64,000 nucleotides of DNA from Microvirga lenta (GCF_020532555.1 NZ_JAJBBR010000005.1:186001-250000), one strand, 5' to 3'. Counted from the first letter of the stretch, positions 1 through 8,678 are shown. Notes: generated by a model from the letters alone, not told the origin. A program made the numbers and translations.

Positions 1-1225
1 GCACCACGATCTCATAGGCGAGAAGATGCCCCTGAAGCCCGAGGATCGGGATGGCCTGATAGGCGGGCGAGCCGATGAAGACGATGTAGAACCACAAGGA
101 CAGCCAGCGGGCGTAATCCCCCGCGGCGGTCCATTCCGCGCCGAAGACGAGGCTGAAGAGCCAGGGCGCGAAGGCGATCATGATCCCGAAGGGAAGAAGG
201 CCGACCGCCGCCAGCGCGGCGGTGCCCTTCAGGAGCAGCGGACGCAACCTTTCCGACCGGTGGCTCGCCTCCGCGATGCGCGGCAGGAACACCGTGCCCA
301 CCGCCGCCGAGATGACCGTGATGGGGAGCGACACCACCCGGTAGGACAGGACGTAGAACCCCGCCGCCACCGGCCCCACCAGGGCCGCCAGCATGAGCGA
401 CGGGATATTGTGCGAAAGGCCGTTGAGCCAGTCGTGCGGCGCGCGAAAGAGCGGGAAGTCGCGGTAGCGATAGGCCACGTCCCTCAGCGGCACAGGTGGA
501 TCCTGATCGGCGCGTTTTCCCGGCACGAGCGTGTCGCGGGCGCTGGTCCAGAGCAGCGCCAGCTTGAGCAGGCCCGCGAGCGCCACCGATGTGAGCAGCA
601 CGGGCGCCGTCGCCGCCACGAAGCCGACCGCCGTCTTCGCGCCGCCGACGATGGTTGCCTCCGCGACGGAGATGCGCGAAAGGGCGCCGAACTGCTTCTT
701 GCGCGCCAGCCAATGGTGGAACGGCTGCGCGACGGCTATGACGAGGATCGTCACGGGCGCGAGCCACAGCAATTGCGAGGGCGCGGTGAACCCGATCGCC
801 TCCGCGATGTCGCGGTGGAAGATGCCGAACACCAATGTCGAGAGCGCCGTCACCGCGAGGCTGATCAGCACCGAGAGCCGGAAGAGCGCCCGCGCCTCGT
901 TGTCGGTCGCGGGCAGCACGATGGATGCGCCGTAGGCCAGATTGGCGAAGGGCAGCACGAGGCCGACCGCCGCCAGGAAGATGCCCTGCACGCCGAAGAT
1001 CTCCGGCCCGTAGAGGCGCGTGATGAGCGGCGAGAAGGCCAGCGTGATGAGCTGCGCCGCCGCGGTGCCGCCCACCACCACGGCGACGCCGCGCAGGAAC
1101 GCGTGTCCGCGCAGGCGGTCGATCCAGACAGCCGCCCTTCCCGGCGGGCTGACGCCGCTCGAGCGCAGGCGCCGCCGCGGCGGGCGGCCGAGAAGCGGCC
1201 TTCTCTCGGGGATCGGCGCGATCAT
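1..1225 (-). CDS. Wzx-like polysaccharide/oligosaccharide flippase (partial, C-terminus off the window)
   Basis: Reading leftward from the ATG at 1225 gives an uninterrupted frame of about 408 codons that leaves the window without a stop. It begins with a basic, proline/arginine-rich cytoplasmic tail of about 40 residues. A string of hydrophobic segments follows, with features typical of the MATE/MVF-type polysaccharide flippases, such as a GGTAAAQLITLAFSPLITRLYGP-like first helix region and a later FYVLSYRVVSLPITVIS segment. Such proteins flip undecaprenyl-linked sugar repeat units across the inner membrane. The start overlaps the TGA of the upstream acyltransferase gene in an ATGA, so the two are probably translationally coupled. 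It suggests that a surface polysaccharide locus continues to the left. Confidence 0.82.
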   Translation of the reverse strand, partial: MIAPIPERRPLLGRPPRRRLRSSGVSPPGRAAVWIDRLRGHAFLRGVAVVVGGTAAAQLITLAFSPLITRLYGPEIFGVQGIFLAAVGLVLPFANLAYGASIVLPATDNEARALFRLSVLISLAVTALSTLVFGIFHRDIAEAIGFTAPSQLLWLAPVTILVIAVAQPFHHWLARKKQFGALSRISVAEATIVGGAKTAVGFVAATAPVLLTSVALAGLLKLALLWTSARDTLVPGKRADQDPPVPLRDVAYRYRDFPLFRAPHDWLNGLSHNIPSLMLAALVGPVAAGFYVLSYRVVSLPITVISAAVGTVFLPRIAEASHRSERLRPLLLKGTAALAAVGLLPFGIMIAFAPWLFSLVFGAEWTAAGDYARWLSLWFYIVFIGSPAYQAIPILGLQGHLLAYEIVV

Positions 1226-2526
1226 GGAATCCCGCCGTCCTTCTCTCTGTCCGGAGCGGGGCGGCTCTCCGCCGCCCGTTGGGGCTTGCGGTCTCCCCGG
1301 CGCCGGAACCGGCGATGGGCTTCCTTCAGGGCTTCCGGAATGTTCGGCCGCACATAATCGCGGTAGATCGAGCGCGACACCACGCGCGACAGCTGGAACA
1401 GAACCGGCAGCGCGTTCGCGCGCACGAGATGCACGTTGGTGTAGGCGTCCTGCGGCATGTGCCAGTAGCGGTGCGCCTCCGCGAAGCTCATGTGATTGAT
1501 CTCGTCGATCTCGGGACGGGAGAAGGCGTCCTTCAGCGCCTCCGCCGTGACGAGAGTGCCGGGCCTGCACATGGCGAAGTTCTCGTCGAACGCCACCTTC
1601 GGGAGCATGAGGGCGCTCCCGCAGCGGATGCCCAACCGGGCCGCCACGAGGTGATCGTCCACCCGGATACCGTACCATTCCAGACCTCCCTCGGCGGCGA
1701 AGTTCCTCACCAGGGTGGTGTGGTATGCGAGGGAGTTCTCGCTGTTGAGGATTGCCGTGCCGAGGCGCCCTTTCCAGCCCGATGCCTCGAGGGCCAGGAA
1801 CTCGTCCAGGAACCCGACATCGGCCTCGTCCCCTTTCCTGATCTCGACCGAGACATGCCCCATTCCATCGAGCTTCCTTCGATAGCGCTTGAGGTTGGTG
1901 CGCATCTTTCCGGCGGTCGTCAGAAAGCTGTCGAAATCGCCGCTCACGTCGAGAAAGGAGTTCATGTAGCGCGCACCGCGACGCACCACGTAGCCTTCGA
2001 GCCCCTCCTCCAGGGCCGCCCACAGGGGCGAATTGCTGCGCACCGCCATGAGATCGATGCCGAGATGGCTCGGCACCTCCCTGTCGACGGCTTCCAGCAG
2101 CGCCCTCAGCGCGGGTCCCGCCTGGTCCGGCGCCAGCAGGATCCTGTCCATGGTGACATGCCTGTCGCAGGTGCGCAGGACGGGCCGGCTCCGGCCCAGC
2201 ACCGGGTGCGGCCCGGCAATCACCGGCAGCACGCCGACGAGCCTTTCGGCCAGATAGACGAAGCAGCAGAACCAGAGTTCGCCGGGCTCCGGACCATGGC
2301 GGAAACCGGCATCGACCCAAGCCGGCAGCAGCGTCGCCAGCTTCTGCGGCGCCTCCAGGGCCAATCGCCGCCACGAGTCGAAATGCGGCCGCAAAGCTTC
2401 GAGATCATGAACGACGACCGTGCGCAGCCCGGTCGACGGGATGGTCCTGGGCCGCCGGCGACCCTGTACGTGATAACTGTGGCTTGATCCCATCTCGCTG
2501 ACCGTGCTGGGGCTCCGTCGCGGCAT
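1222..2526 (-). CDS. FemAB-like / GNAT acyltransferase, polysaccharide-associated
   Basis: The product is 434 residues. The central part, roughly residues 170-330, has the look of the BioF2/FemAB-like acetyltransferase domain (Acetyltransf_6): a KMRTNLKRYRRKLDGMG block followed by a GWKGRLGTAI segment and a WYGIRVDDHLVAARLGI strand. These proteins usually transfer acyl or aminoacyl groups during cell-surface polysaccharide synthesis, and the coupled flippase downstream fits that role; the actual donor and acceptor are unknown. The ATG at 2526 is taken as start, but an ATG at 2493 is also possible because neither has a clear Shine-Dalgarno sequence. Confidence 0.8.
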   Translation of the reverse strand: MPRRSPSTVSEMGSSHSYHVQGRRRPRTIPSTGLRTVVVHDLEALRPHFDSWRRLALEAPQKLATLLPAWVDAGFRHGPEPGELWFCCFVYLAERLVGVLPVIAGPHPVLGRSRPVLRTCDRHVTMDRILLAPDQAGPALRALLEAVDREVPSHLGIDLMAVRSNSPLWAALEEGLEGYVVRRGARYMNSFLDVSGDFDSFLTTAGKMRTNLKRYRRKLDGMGHVSVEIRKGDEADVGFLDEFLALEASGWKGRLGTAILNSENSLAYHTTLVRNFAAEGGLEWYGIRVDDHLVAARLGIRCGSALMLPKVAFDENFAMCRPGTLVTAEALKDAFSRPEIDEINHMSFAEAHRYWHMPQDAYTNVHLVRANALPVLFQLSRVVSRSIYRDYVRPNIPEALKEAHRRFRRRGDRKPQRAAESRPAPDREKDGGIP

Positions 2527-2785
2527 GCCCGCAGGTCAATATTGGCACCGCTGCCCAAAGGTCATGACCTCTATATTGGGTATCCCGCCTCTGGCCGCCG
2601 AGACATCCGGGCTACTTCACAAGATGAGGAAAAATGCATCCGGGAAATACGGCCATCGGGAGTTGTCTCGACCCGGCAGTCGCCCGGCGCCGGTCGGGAC
2701 CCGGTGCCTACCCCCTCACGTCCGCACTTCTCACGCCACCGCGGGACCTGTAGCATCTTCCCCAACGTAATTGGGTGCGGGACAC

Positions 2786-3565
2786 ATGACAGACGGGGTT
2801 GGGCACCGGAGGAGGACGAGGCCGCTTCTCCTCCTGATCGCCGCGGGGCTCCTGACGGGCGCGGCGGCTCAGGCCCAGGGAAACGGCAAGCCGCAGCTCC
2901 TGTGCCCGGGCTCGGCGAAGATGATGGCGGCGGACCCGCTCCTGCGCGACGCGGTCAAGGCCGCCTATCCGAAGATCCCGGAGAGCCGTCGCAGCGTTCG
3001 CCAGCACGGGGCGGCGCCGTGCCTCTTTCCCTACCAGGCCATTCTCTACGGCGATTCGGTGGTGCTGCTCACCCTGGGCCGGATTCCCGGAGAGGCCTGT
3101 CATGGCTGCGCCGGCGAGCTGAGCGCCGTCTTCCTGCGCAAGAGCAAGGACGACCTGACCGTCGAAGGGCGCCATGACGGGTTCGCCGAAAGCGGAACCT
3201 TCGGCGATCCCGGCATCGTCACCCCCACGCGGCTCGGTCCCGACAACGGCATCGTCATCGAGGGCGGCGGCACGTTCCAGGGCGAGACGTCGAGCTCCCT
3301 GCAGGCCTTCATCTTCCGGGACAGACGCGCCGTCAGGCTCGGCCCCAGGGACGGCATTCCGCTGCGCCTGAGCAACTGCGAGGCGAAGGAAAAGGGCGAA
3401 CCCTGCACGGACATCAACGCCGCCTGGCGCGTGGATCCGGGCGGTCGCCTGCTGATCGATTACGGCGGCAAGTTCGCAGACGGAACCAAGGTGGCCACGA
3501 CGGTCATCTACGAGCGTCGCGGCGACAAGCTCGTCCTCGCCTCCGGCAAACCGCCTGCGTTCTGA
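2786..3565 (+). CDS. Secreted hypothetical protein with signal peptide
   Basis: This is a 259-residue protein of no family I recognise. After a basic start there is a hydrophobic core (LLLLIAAGLLTGAAAQAQG) that looks like a Sec signal peptide with cleavage near AQA-QG, so the protein is probably periplasmic. The mature part has paired cysteines (about residues 98 and 101 in CHGC, and two in the C-terminal half) that could form disulfides. An in-frame TTG at 2771 could add five residues, but the ATG at 2786 is a more natural start. It is divergent from the acyltransferase gene across about 260 bp with no clear signals. Confidence 0.65.
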   Translation: MTDGVGHRRRTRPLLLLIAAGLLTGAAAQAQGNGKPQLLCPGSAKMMAADPLLRDAVKAAYPKIPESRRSVRQHGAAPCLFPYQAILYGDSVVLLTLGRIPGEACHGCAGELSAVFLRKSKDDLTVEGRHDGFAESGTFGDPGIVTPTRLGPDNGIVIEGGGTFQGETSSSLQAFIFRDRRAVRLGPRDGIPLRLSNCEAKEKGEPCTDINAAWRVDPGGRLLIDYGGKFADGTKVATTVIYERRGDKLVLASGKPPAF

Positions 3566-3671
3566 GGCCGGAAGGGTCCGCCTCCCCCGCCTTCACTTCC
3601 CGGTCCGGCAGAACGAAACCGGGCGCGACAGGAGCTTCCCGCCGCGCCCGCTCGGGATAACGAATCTTCCT

Positions 3672-4118
3672 TTACGGTTCGAGTCCGAACAACACCTTGC
3701 CGGTTTCCATGTCGAAGGGGGCCGAGAAGTGTTCGTGCACGATCGTCCACTGGTCGGCCTTCTTTCGGCAGCCGACGCTCACGCGCATCCAGCAGAACTT
3801 CTCTTCGCCGTTCGCATCCGCTCCACCGCAGCGGCTGAGATAATGGCCGAAGGCCACGTCCTCGCCCGCCGCAATGGCGAGGTCGTGAATCTCGAAGGTC
3901 ATGGCGCCCTCGCACATGTCCATGCACGCCTTCCAGTGCTGGCTGTAGGCGTCGACTCCCTTGAACTGCAGCTGCGCGATGGCGTCGAAGGCCACGATGT
4001 CCGGCGCATAGTGGGATGCGATCGCATCCACGTCCTTGGCTCGGACCGCATTGAGCCAGGAATGCAGCAGATCGCGAACCTGGTCCTCGGACCTGACTTT
4101 GTAGGCAGCGGTATCCAT
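3672..4118 (-). CDS. SnoaL-like / NTF2-fold protein (DUF4440-type)
   Basis: The product has 148 residues with the pattern of an NTF2-like cone fold: a helix with LLHSWLNAVRAKDVDAIASHY near the start, then YAPDIVAFD and repeated beta strands ending in WTIVHEHFSAPFD. Members include ketosteroid isomerase-like enzymes and many uncharacterised proteins, so no reaction can be assigned. The ATG at 4118 is preceded by GAGGGAG at a good distance, whereas the longer open frame to 4220 has no ribosome site. It is transcribed away from the MarR gene, and the intergenic palindrome makes it a likely target of that regulator. Confidence 0.82.
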   Translation of the reverse strand: MDTAAYKVRSEDQVRDLLHSWLNAVRAKDVDAIASHYAPDIVAFDAIAQLQFKGVDAYSQHWKACMDMCEGAMTFEIHDLAIAAGEDVAFGHYLSRCGGADANGEEKFCWMRVSVGCRKKADQWTIVHEHFSAPFDMETGKVLFGLEP

Positions 4119-4226
4119 GGTCTTCTCCCTCTTCGAGAATGGTCGGCCTTGCCGACGGCGTGGCGATGGGTGTGATCGCTTCCCAGCCTGGACATCTGGC
4201 GGCCCGGTGAGTCCGGGCACTCGGCC

Positions 4227-4255
4227 TTGACAAATACGTTGATATCAACATAATA
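4227..4255 (+). promoter_or_regulatory. Promoter with palindromic MarR-type operator
   Basis: TTGACA at 4227-4232 is a perfect -35, and CATAAT/ATAATA at 4249-4255 a good -10 at a spacing of 16-17 bp. Between them lies the perfect 12-bp palindrome GTTGATATCAAC (4238-4249). A regulator bound there would block RNA polymerase. The expected transcription start is about 4261, directly at the ATG (4262) of the MarR gene, so the mRNA may be leaderless. Confidence 0.72.
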
Positions 4256-4261
4256 AAGACC

Positions 4262-4708
4262 ATGTCAAGCCGTGACGAGCTTCCCTTCGATCTCACCCTC
4301 AGGGTCCGCGATACCTGCCTGTGCCTGCACGTGCAGCGTGCGGCCCGGGCCGTCGCCCGTCGCTACGACGTGGCGCTGCGGCCCCTGGGGCTGACGAATT
4401 TCCAGTTCTCGCTGCTGATGTCGCTCAACCGGCCGGCGCCGCCGACGATGAGCCAGGTCTCGTCCCTGCTGGCCATGGACCGCACCACCCTGACCGCCAA
4501 CCTGAAGCCGCTGGAGCGGCGGGGCCTCGTGACGGTGGGCGTCGATCCGGCCGACAAGCGCAGCCGGCTCCTGAGCCTGACGCCCGAAGGCCGCTCGCTG
4601 CTGGCGGCGGCCATGCCGCTCTGGGAGAAGGCCCAGGAGCAGACGGCGCAGCTGATCACGCAGGCCGAGCCCGATGCCCTGAGGGCGGATCTGCGCGCGC
4701 TGTCCTGA
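4262..4708 (+). CDS. MarR family transcriptional regulator
   Basis: The 148-residue protein has a winged helix-turn-helix at about residues 62-106: MSQVSSLLAMDRTTLTANLKPLERRGLV, with a wing containing the DPADKRSR motif that is diagnostic of MarR proteins. Flanking helices would form the dimer interface. Two cysteines (19 and 21) lie in the first helix, about where the peroxide-sensing cysteine of OhrR sits, so redox sensing is possible but unproven. The gene is divergent from an NTF2-fold gene, and the palindrome in the shared region suggests autoregulation and control of that neighbour. No Shine-Dalgarno precedes the start. Confidence 0.92.
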   Translation: MSSRDELPFDLTLRVRDTCLCLHVQRAARAVARRYDVALRPLGLTNFQFSLLMSLNRPAPPTMSQVSSLLAMDRTTLTANLKPLERRGLVTVGVDPADKRSRLLSLTPEGRSLLAAAMPLWEKAQEQTAQLITQAEPDALRADLRALS

Positions 4709-4720
4709 ATCCGGCGTCGC

Positions 4721-4960
4721 CTACGCGTCGCGGAAATAGGGCTCGACCTTGCCCTTGAGCTTGATCGTCATGGGATTGCCCGCGCGATCCTTGGCATTGC
4801 CGGCGGTGACCCGGATCCAGCCTTCGCTGACGCAGTACTCGTCCACATTGGTCTTTTCGGCCCCGTTGAAGCGGATGCCGATGCCGCGCGAGAGGAGGGC
4901 CTCGTCGTAGTAGGGGCTGCTGGGATTCACGGACAGGCGGTCGGGGGGCGTGTCGGTCAT
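4721..4960 (-). CDS. DUF3297 family protein
   Basis: This 79-residue protein has the full conserved pattern of DUF3297: TPPDRLSVNP, PYYDEALLSRGIGIRFNG, EKTNVDEYCVSEGWIRV and a closing GNPMTIKLKGKVEPYF. The function of the family is unknown; it is widespread in proteobacteria. I chose the ATG at 4960 because homologues start just before TPPDRL, but a GTG at 4975 has the better ribosome site (AGGA six bases upstream) and would add five residues. It is convergent with the MarR gene with only 12 bp between stops. Confidence 0.9.
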   Translation of the reverse strand: MTDTPPDRLSVNPSSPYYDEALLSRGIGIRFNGAEKTNVDEYCVSEGWIRVTAGNAKDRAGNPMTIKLKGKVEPYFRDA

Positions 4961-5067
4961 GGCTCTGCGGCTCACTCTCGTTCCTGGTTTGATTTGCGGC
5001 GCAACCTAGCCGCAGACGGCCGCGCTGCCAATCGCCCGGAAACGGAGTATCCCCTGCCCCGGCAGCC

Positions 5068-5502
5068 TCAGCCGGTCTCGCCCGCCGCCACCCGCTCGGT
5101 GGCCCGGCGCCAATAGATCTCGCCGTCGTATTTTTCGCGCAGATCGTCGAGTTCGCGGCGGAGCTCGCCCAGACGCAGATCCATGCGATGCACCTGCCGT
5201 CGCCTCCGGCGCAGCATGGCGGCCAACACCACCGCCAGAAGCCCCGCCAGGACCGTGAGCGCCGTGAGCGCCCAGCGGAAGAGCGGGTCCGTCCCGACCT
5301 GGAAGCTGAAGAGTGCGATGGCGGCCAGAACGAGCGTGAGAAGAAAGGCGGTGAAGCTGCGGAACAGGAGCGCCAGGATCGCCGGCGCCGCCAGGATCGC
5401 CAGGAGCACCGGATCCAGGGTGCGGAGCATCTCGGTGAGCTGCTCGCCCCAGCGAAGCAGCTCGGGCCAGAGGTTCCGCCAGAGATTCTCCACCTCGACC
5501 AT
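5068..5502 (-). CDS. Small membrane protein with C-terminal coiled coil, hypothetical
   Basis: The 144-residue product has three predicted membrane segments (about residues 31-47, 50-67 and 76-97), a basic RRRRRQ stop-transfer stretch, and then a charged heptad-like helix (about 104-128) that should be cytoplasmic. I do not recognise the family. The ATG at 5502 is supported by GGAGG five bases upstream; a GTG at 5505 is too close to it. It stands alone between DUF3297 and the DUF2254 gene on the same strand, with gaps of about 100 bp. Confidence 0.7.
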   Translation of the reverse strand: MVEVENLWRNLWPELLRWGEQLTEMLRTLDPVLLAILAAPAILALLFRSFTAFLLTLVLAAIALFSFQVGTDPLFRWALTALTVLAGLLAVVLAAMLRRRRRQVHRMDLRLGELRRELDDLREKYDGEIYWRRATERVAAGETG

Positions 5503-5608
5503 CACCGCCTCCGCTCCAATCCATCCGCAGGGGATGGGCAGGGAGACACCATATCAGACGACATCGCCTTTTCCGAGACGGACCAAAGGGCAGCCGCTGC
5601 CGTGTCGT

Positions 5609-6940
5609 TCAGAGAGCGTGGAGGAGCCCTTCCTTCGGCCGGGCGCTGACGGCGACCTTCGCCTGCTCGATGCGAACCAGAACCGCCGTCCGGTCGCTGG
5701 GCGCGAGACCGGCCTCTCCGACCGTCTCCGCCAGCTTGGCGAGCTGCAGCGTCACGGCCTCGCGCATGGCGTCGGTCTTCGCGGCGGGCGCGAGCTGCCC
5801 CAGCACGTCGGCCATCCGGATGAGCACGGCGGGATGCCCGCGGGCCGCCTGGCGGATGGCGTCGAAGGCCGCGTCGGCCAGCCCCTCGACGTCCGAGCGC
5901 TGGGCGATGACGCGCATCGCCCCTTCCTTGTCCCGCAGCACCCTCGGTTGGAGCTGCCGCCCGAAGATCTCCTCCAGGGCGGCTCCCAGACGGTTGATGA
6001 CCGCGATCGCCGTGAAGGGATCGTTGATGCCCGGCGAGAGGGCCCGCAGGGCAATCTCGACGAGCTGACGCAATCCGTATTCCAGGTCCTGCGCCGGGCT
6101 GCGCTGGCTGTCGATCACGAAGGCGCGCCGCACCGCCTCGGCGGCGTCGGGCTCGAGCGGGCGCTCGCCATGAACGACCACGTGCTCGCCGCTCTTCATG
6201 ACGAAGTGCCCTGCCCGCACCTTCACCTCGAGGAGCGCCATCTCGCGGCAGGCGACGGCGACGAGCTCGTCGTAATCGATCACCTGGATGTACCCGCTCC
6301 GGCCGAGCGAAATCGTGCAGGCTTTCCGCATCGTCACGTCCGGCACGGCACGCTCCGTCCCGTCCGCCTCATCGGGCAGCATCTCGCAAATGTCGCCGTA
6401 GAGATCGCTCGCCACCCGCGCGACGATGTTGTCGGCGATGATCGAGCGGGCGATCTTGTGCACGTAGAAGAGCAGCGCGAAGAGGCAGACGATGGTGAGC
6501 CCGCTGCCGAGGGTCACCGCGATATGCGGCACCCCCTCGGAGCCGAGATCCTCGTCGAGGGTGCGCAGCACCACGAGCACGTAGAGAATGGTGCCCAGGA
6601 AGAGGCCGAGAACCACCTGGATCTGCCGGTCGGCCATGAAGGTGCTGATGAGGCGCGGCCCGAGCTGGTTCGCCGACAGGGTGAGGATCACGAAGGTGAC
6701 CGAGACGATGAGGGAAATCATCGTCATCAGGCCCGAGAGCTGGCTCGACAGGAGATCCCGGGCGCTGCTGGCATCGCCGCTGTAGAGCCACCAGAGCTTG
6801 CCGTCGTCCCAGGATGCGAAGAGCACGGCGCCGGAATTGAGGATCCACAAGGCGAAGGCCATGGACAGGACGCTGATGACCAGCGGAATGATCCAGAGCT
6901 GCGCGCGCAGGAGAGCGAGGATGTTGCGGACCCGATCCAT
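5609..6940 (-). CDS. DUF2254 family membrane protein
   Basis: The 443-residue protein begins with a membrane helix, followed by the segment containing SWDDGKLWWLYSGDASSARDLLS. Three more helices come at about residues 68-95, 106-127 and 140-164, and then a large soluble C-terminal region with the RGALSPGINDPFTA-like motif seen here as LRALSPGINDPFTAIAVINRLG. This arrangement is typical of DUF2254, a family of unknown function found in many soil bacteria. The ATG at 6940 has only a weak ribosome site. No catalytic motif is visible, and its neighbours give no firm hint of its role. Confidence 0.88.
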   Translation of the reverse strand: MDRVRNILALLRAQLWIIPLVISVLSMAFALWILNSGAVLFASWDDGKLWWLYSGDASSARDLLSSQLSGLMTMISLIVSVTFVILTLSANQLGPRLISTFMADRQIQVVLGLFLGTILYVLVVLRTLDEDLGSEGVPHIAVTLGSGLTIVCLFALLFYVHKIARSIIADNIVARVASDLYGDICEMLPDEADGTERAVPDVTMRKACTISLGRSGYIQVIDYDELVAVACREMALLEVKVRAGHFVMKSGEHVVVHGERPLEPDAAEAVRRAFVIDSQRSPAQDLEYGLRQLVEIALRALSPGINDPFTAIAVINRLGAALEEIFGRQLQPRVLRDKEGAMRVIAQRSDVEGLADAAFDAIRQAARGHPAVLIRMADVLGQLAPAAKTDAMREAVTLQLAKLAETVGEAGLAPSDRTAVLVRIEQAKVAVSARPKEGLLHAL

Positions 6941-7079
6941 GAATGGTCAACCTTGAGCAGGCCCGGAGGATCCATGGGAGGCCGTCCGCTTGCGCTGCAG
7001 CCTTTCGGTGAGAGGCTATAGGCCGGTCGGCCAAGCGTATGGGCGAAATGGGGAGGACCGAGGTCCTCCCCACGATTCG

Positions 7080-7778
7080 TTACGGACGCGGAGCCGTCGT
7101 GCCCGTTCCGGTCGTACCGGTGCCGGTCGTGCCGGTCGTGCCGGCGCCCGATCCGCGGTTGTTCTCCTCGAACTTCGGCGCGTTCTGGAGCTGCTCCTTG
7201 GTCATGACCACGACGATCATGTCCGGCGCGCTGGCATTGGCACCCCCGGCCATGCCCGGCTGGTTGTTGCCCGTCCGGGCGGCCGTGTTCTGACCGGCGC
7301 CGCCCATGGTGGTGGCGCCACCCGTCGTCGTGGTTCCGGTCGTGCCGGCGGTCCCGCCGACGGAGCCCGTGGCGGTGGCATTCTGCTGACCGCCGAACTG
7401 GACCGATTCCATGGGGATGGCAACGTGCGTCTCGCCGATGCCGAGGAAGCCGCCGATGTCCACGACCACGGCGCGGGCCCGGCCGCTGCTGTCGATCAGG
7501 ACGTCGCCGACCTCGCCGATATCCTCGTTTTTGGCGCCACGGACCTCGGTGCCGATCAGCTCGGAGGCGCGGTACATGCCGGGCTCGCGCTGGGTGATGA
7601 AGGAGTTGGCGCCCATGGCCGCGTTGGGGTTCGCCCCCATGGTGGAACCGGCCGGTCCGGCCGGGGTCGTCACGGGAGCCGTGTTCGTCGCCGGGGCCGT
7701 CGGGGACGTCTGGGCCAGGGCCGGCGCCGCGAACAGGGCGGAAGCGGCAAGGCATGCCGCCATATGGCGTTTCAGCAT
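7080..7778 (-). CDS. PRC-barrel domain protein, exported
   Basis: The 232-residue protein starts with a signal peptide (cleavage likely after ALA near residue 22). A low-complexity Thr/Ala/Pro linker follows, then a PRC-barrel at about residues 66-130 (MYRASELIGTEVRG, IGEVGDVLID, RAVVVDIGGFLGIGE, HVAIPMESV). The C-terminus is a Gly/Thr-rich tail with GTTGTTGTG repeats. I chose the ATG at 7778 because GGAGAG precedes it by six bases; the upstream ATG at 7790 has no ribosome site. Exported PRC-barrel proteins are frequent members of stress regulons in this order, and a near-consensus EcfG promoter lies about 50 bp upstream. The molecular role is unknown. Confidence 0.88.
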   Translation of the reverse strand: MLKRHMAACLAASALFAAPALAQTSPTAPATNTAPVTTPAGPAGSTMGANPNAAMGANSFITQREPGMYRASELIGTEVRGAKNEDIGEVGDVLIDSSGRARAVVVDIGGFLGIGETHVAIPMESVQFGGQQNATATGSVGGTAGTTGTTTTGGATTMGGAGQNTAARTGNNQPGMAGGANASAPDMIVVVMTKEQLQNAPKFEENNRGSGAGTTGTTGTGTTGTGTTAPRP

Positions 7779-7825
7779 AAGTCTCTCCATTCTGTCGAAT
7801 GAGATCCCACTTGATCCCGAAGGAA

Positions 7826-7850
7826 AACGTGTACTGCCCGGCTTGGTTCA
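7826..7850 (-). promoter_or_regulatory. Putative EcfG-type promoter of the PRC-barrel gene
   Basis: On the minus strand the sequence reads TGAAC (7850-7846), 16 bases, then CGTT (7829-7826). The EcfG consensus is GGAAC-N16/17-CGTT, so there is one mismatch in the -35. The implied start site, near 7818, gives a leader of about 40 nt to the ATG at 7778. Confidence 0.5.
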
Positions 7851-7895
7851 GTTCGGCCTCGGTCAGTCGCGGAAGGCCCCGTTCGGCAGCGCGCT

Positions 7896-8678
7896 TCAGT
7901 CCGGGCGCCGCCCCTGCAGTTCCTTCCGCAGCAGGGCGATTTCCTCGCGCAGGGCGGCCAGGTCCCCGACGCCGGCCACGTCGCTTTCCCGGGATTTCGC
8001 TTCCTGGCCGATGAAGAAGGTGGCGAAGCTGGCGGTGATGTAGCCGAACACGGCGAAGCCGTAGAGGGAGATCAGGAGCGCCAGGAGGCGCCCCTCGGCC
8101 GTCTCCGGCCAGAAGCCCGACCCCATGGTGGTGACCAGCATGGCGGTCCACCACAGGGCGTCGCCATAGCTCTCGAACCCGCCCTCCACCTCCCGCGCCG
8201 GCTCGAAGGCCAGCATCCCGGCCGCGCCGAGCACGGTCACGAGAACGGTGGCGCCGAGCACGTAGCCCAGGCCGCGCCGGTCGAAGCTCTTGCGCAGGGC
8301 GTTCAGCCCTCGGTTGGCCGTGCCGACGATGCGCACGAGGCGCAGGCCCCGCGCCAGGCGCAGGAAGCGCAGGACGTAGAACATGCGGAAGGCGGGCGCG
8401 AGCAGCGCCACGATGGTGATCGGGTTGCGGCGCAGGAAGTTCAGCTTGTCCGGGGCCAGGACGAGGCGCAGGACGAACTCGGCGATGAAGACGATCCAGA
8501 TGATCGTGCCGAGAAGCTCGAACACGCCGGACGTGCCCCAGACCAGCTCGACGAGGACCAGGGAGAGCCAGACGAAGCTGAGCACCAGCATCGGGGTCTC
8601 GAGCCACTCCTCGAGCTGGGTCAGGACCTGCCAGCGCTCCTCGCGCTCGGCCTCCGGCGCCTGGTTCGGATCGCTCAC
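7896..8678 (-). CDS. Voltage-gated-type ion channel with an atypical selectivity filter
   Basis: The 260-residue protein has the six-helix layout of Kv-type ion transporters. Helix S4 carries spaced arginines (about residues 104-118: RFLRLARGLRLVRIV). A pore loop follows (WWTAMLVTTMGSGFWPET), then S6, and a short C-terminal coiled coil (about 237-256). The filter at residues 183-188 reads TTMGSG where potassium channels have T(V/I)GYG, so selectivity cannot be assumed. The start is a GTG at 8678 with a strong GGAGGAGG ribosome site. Homologues with similar altered filters occur in alphaproteobacteria, so this is probably a distinct subfamily rather than a broken gene. Confidence 0.85.
   Translation of the reverse strand: MSDPNQAPEAEREERWQVLTQLEEWLETPMLVLSFVWLSLVLVELVWGTSGVFELLGTIIWIVFIAEFVLRLVLAPDKLNFLRRNPITIVALLAPAFRMFYVLRFLRLARGLRLVRIVGTANRGLNALRKSFDRRGLGYVLGATVLVTVLGAAGMLAFEPAREVEGGFESYGDALWWTAMLVTTMGSGFWPETAEGRLLALLISLYGFAVFGYITASFATFFIGQEAKSRESDVAGVGDLAALREEIALLRKELQGRRPD

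Noticed and set aside
3672..4220. Longer N-terminus for the NTF2-fold protein
   Set aside because: The extension covers the promoter region and has no ribosome site; the ATG at 4118 does.
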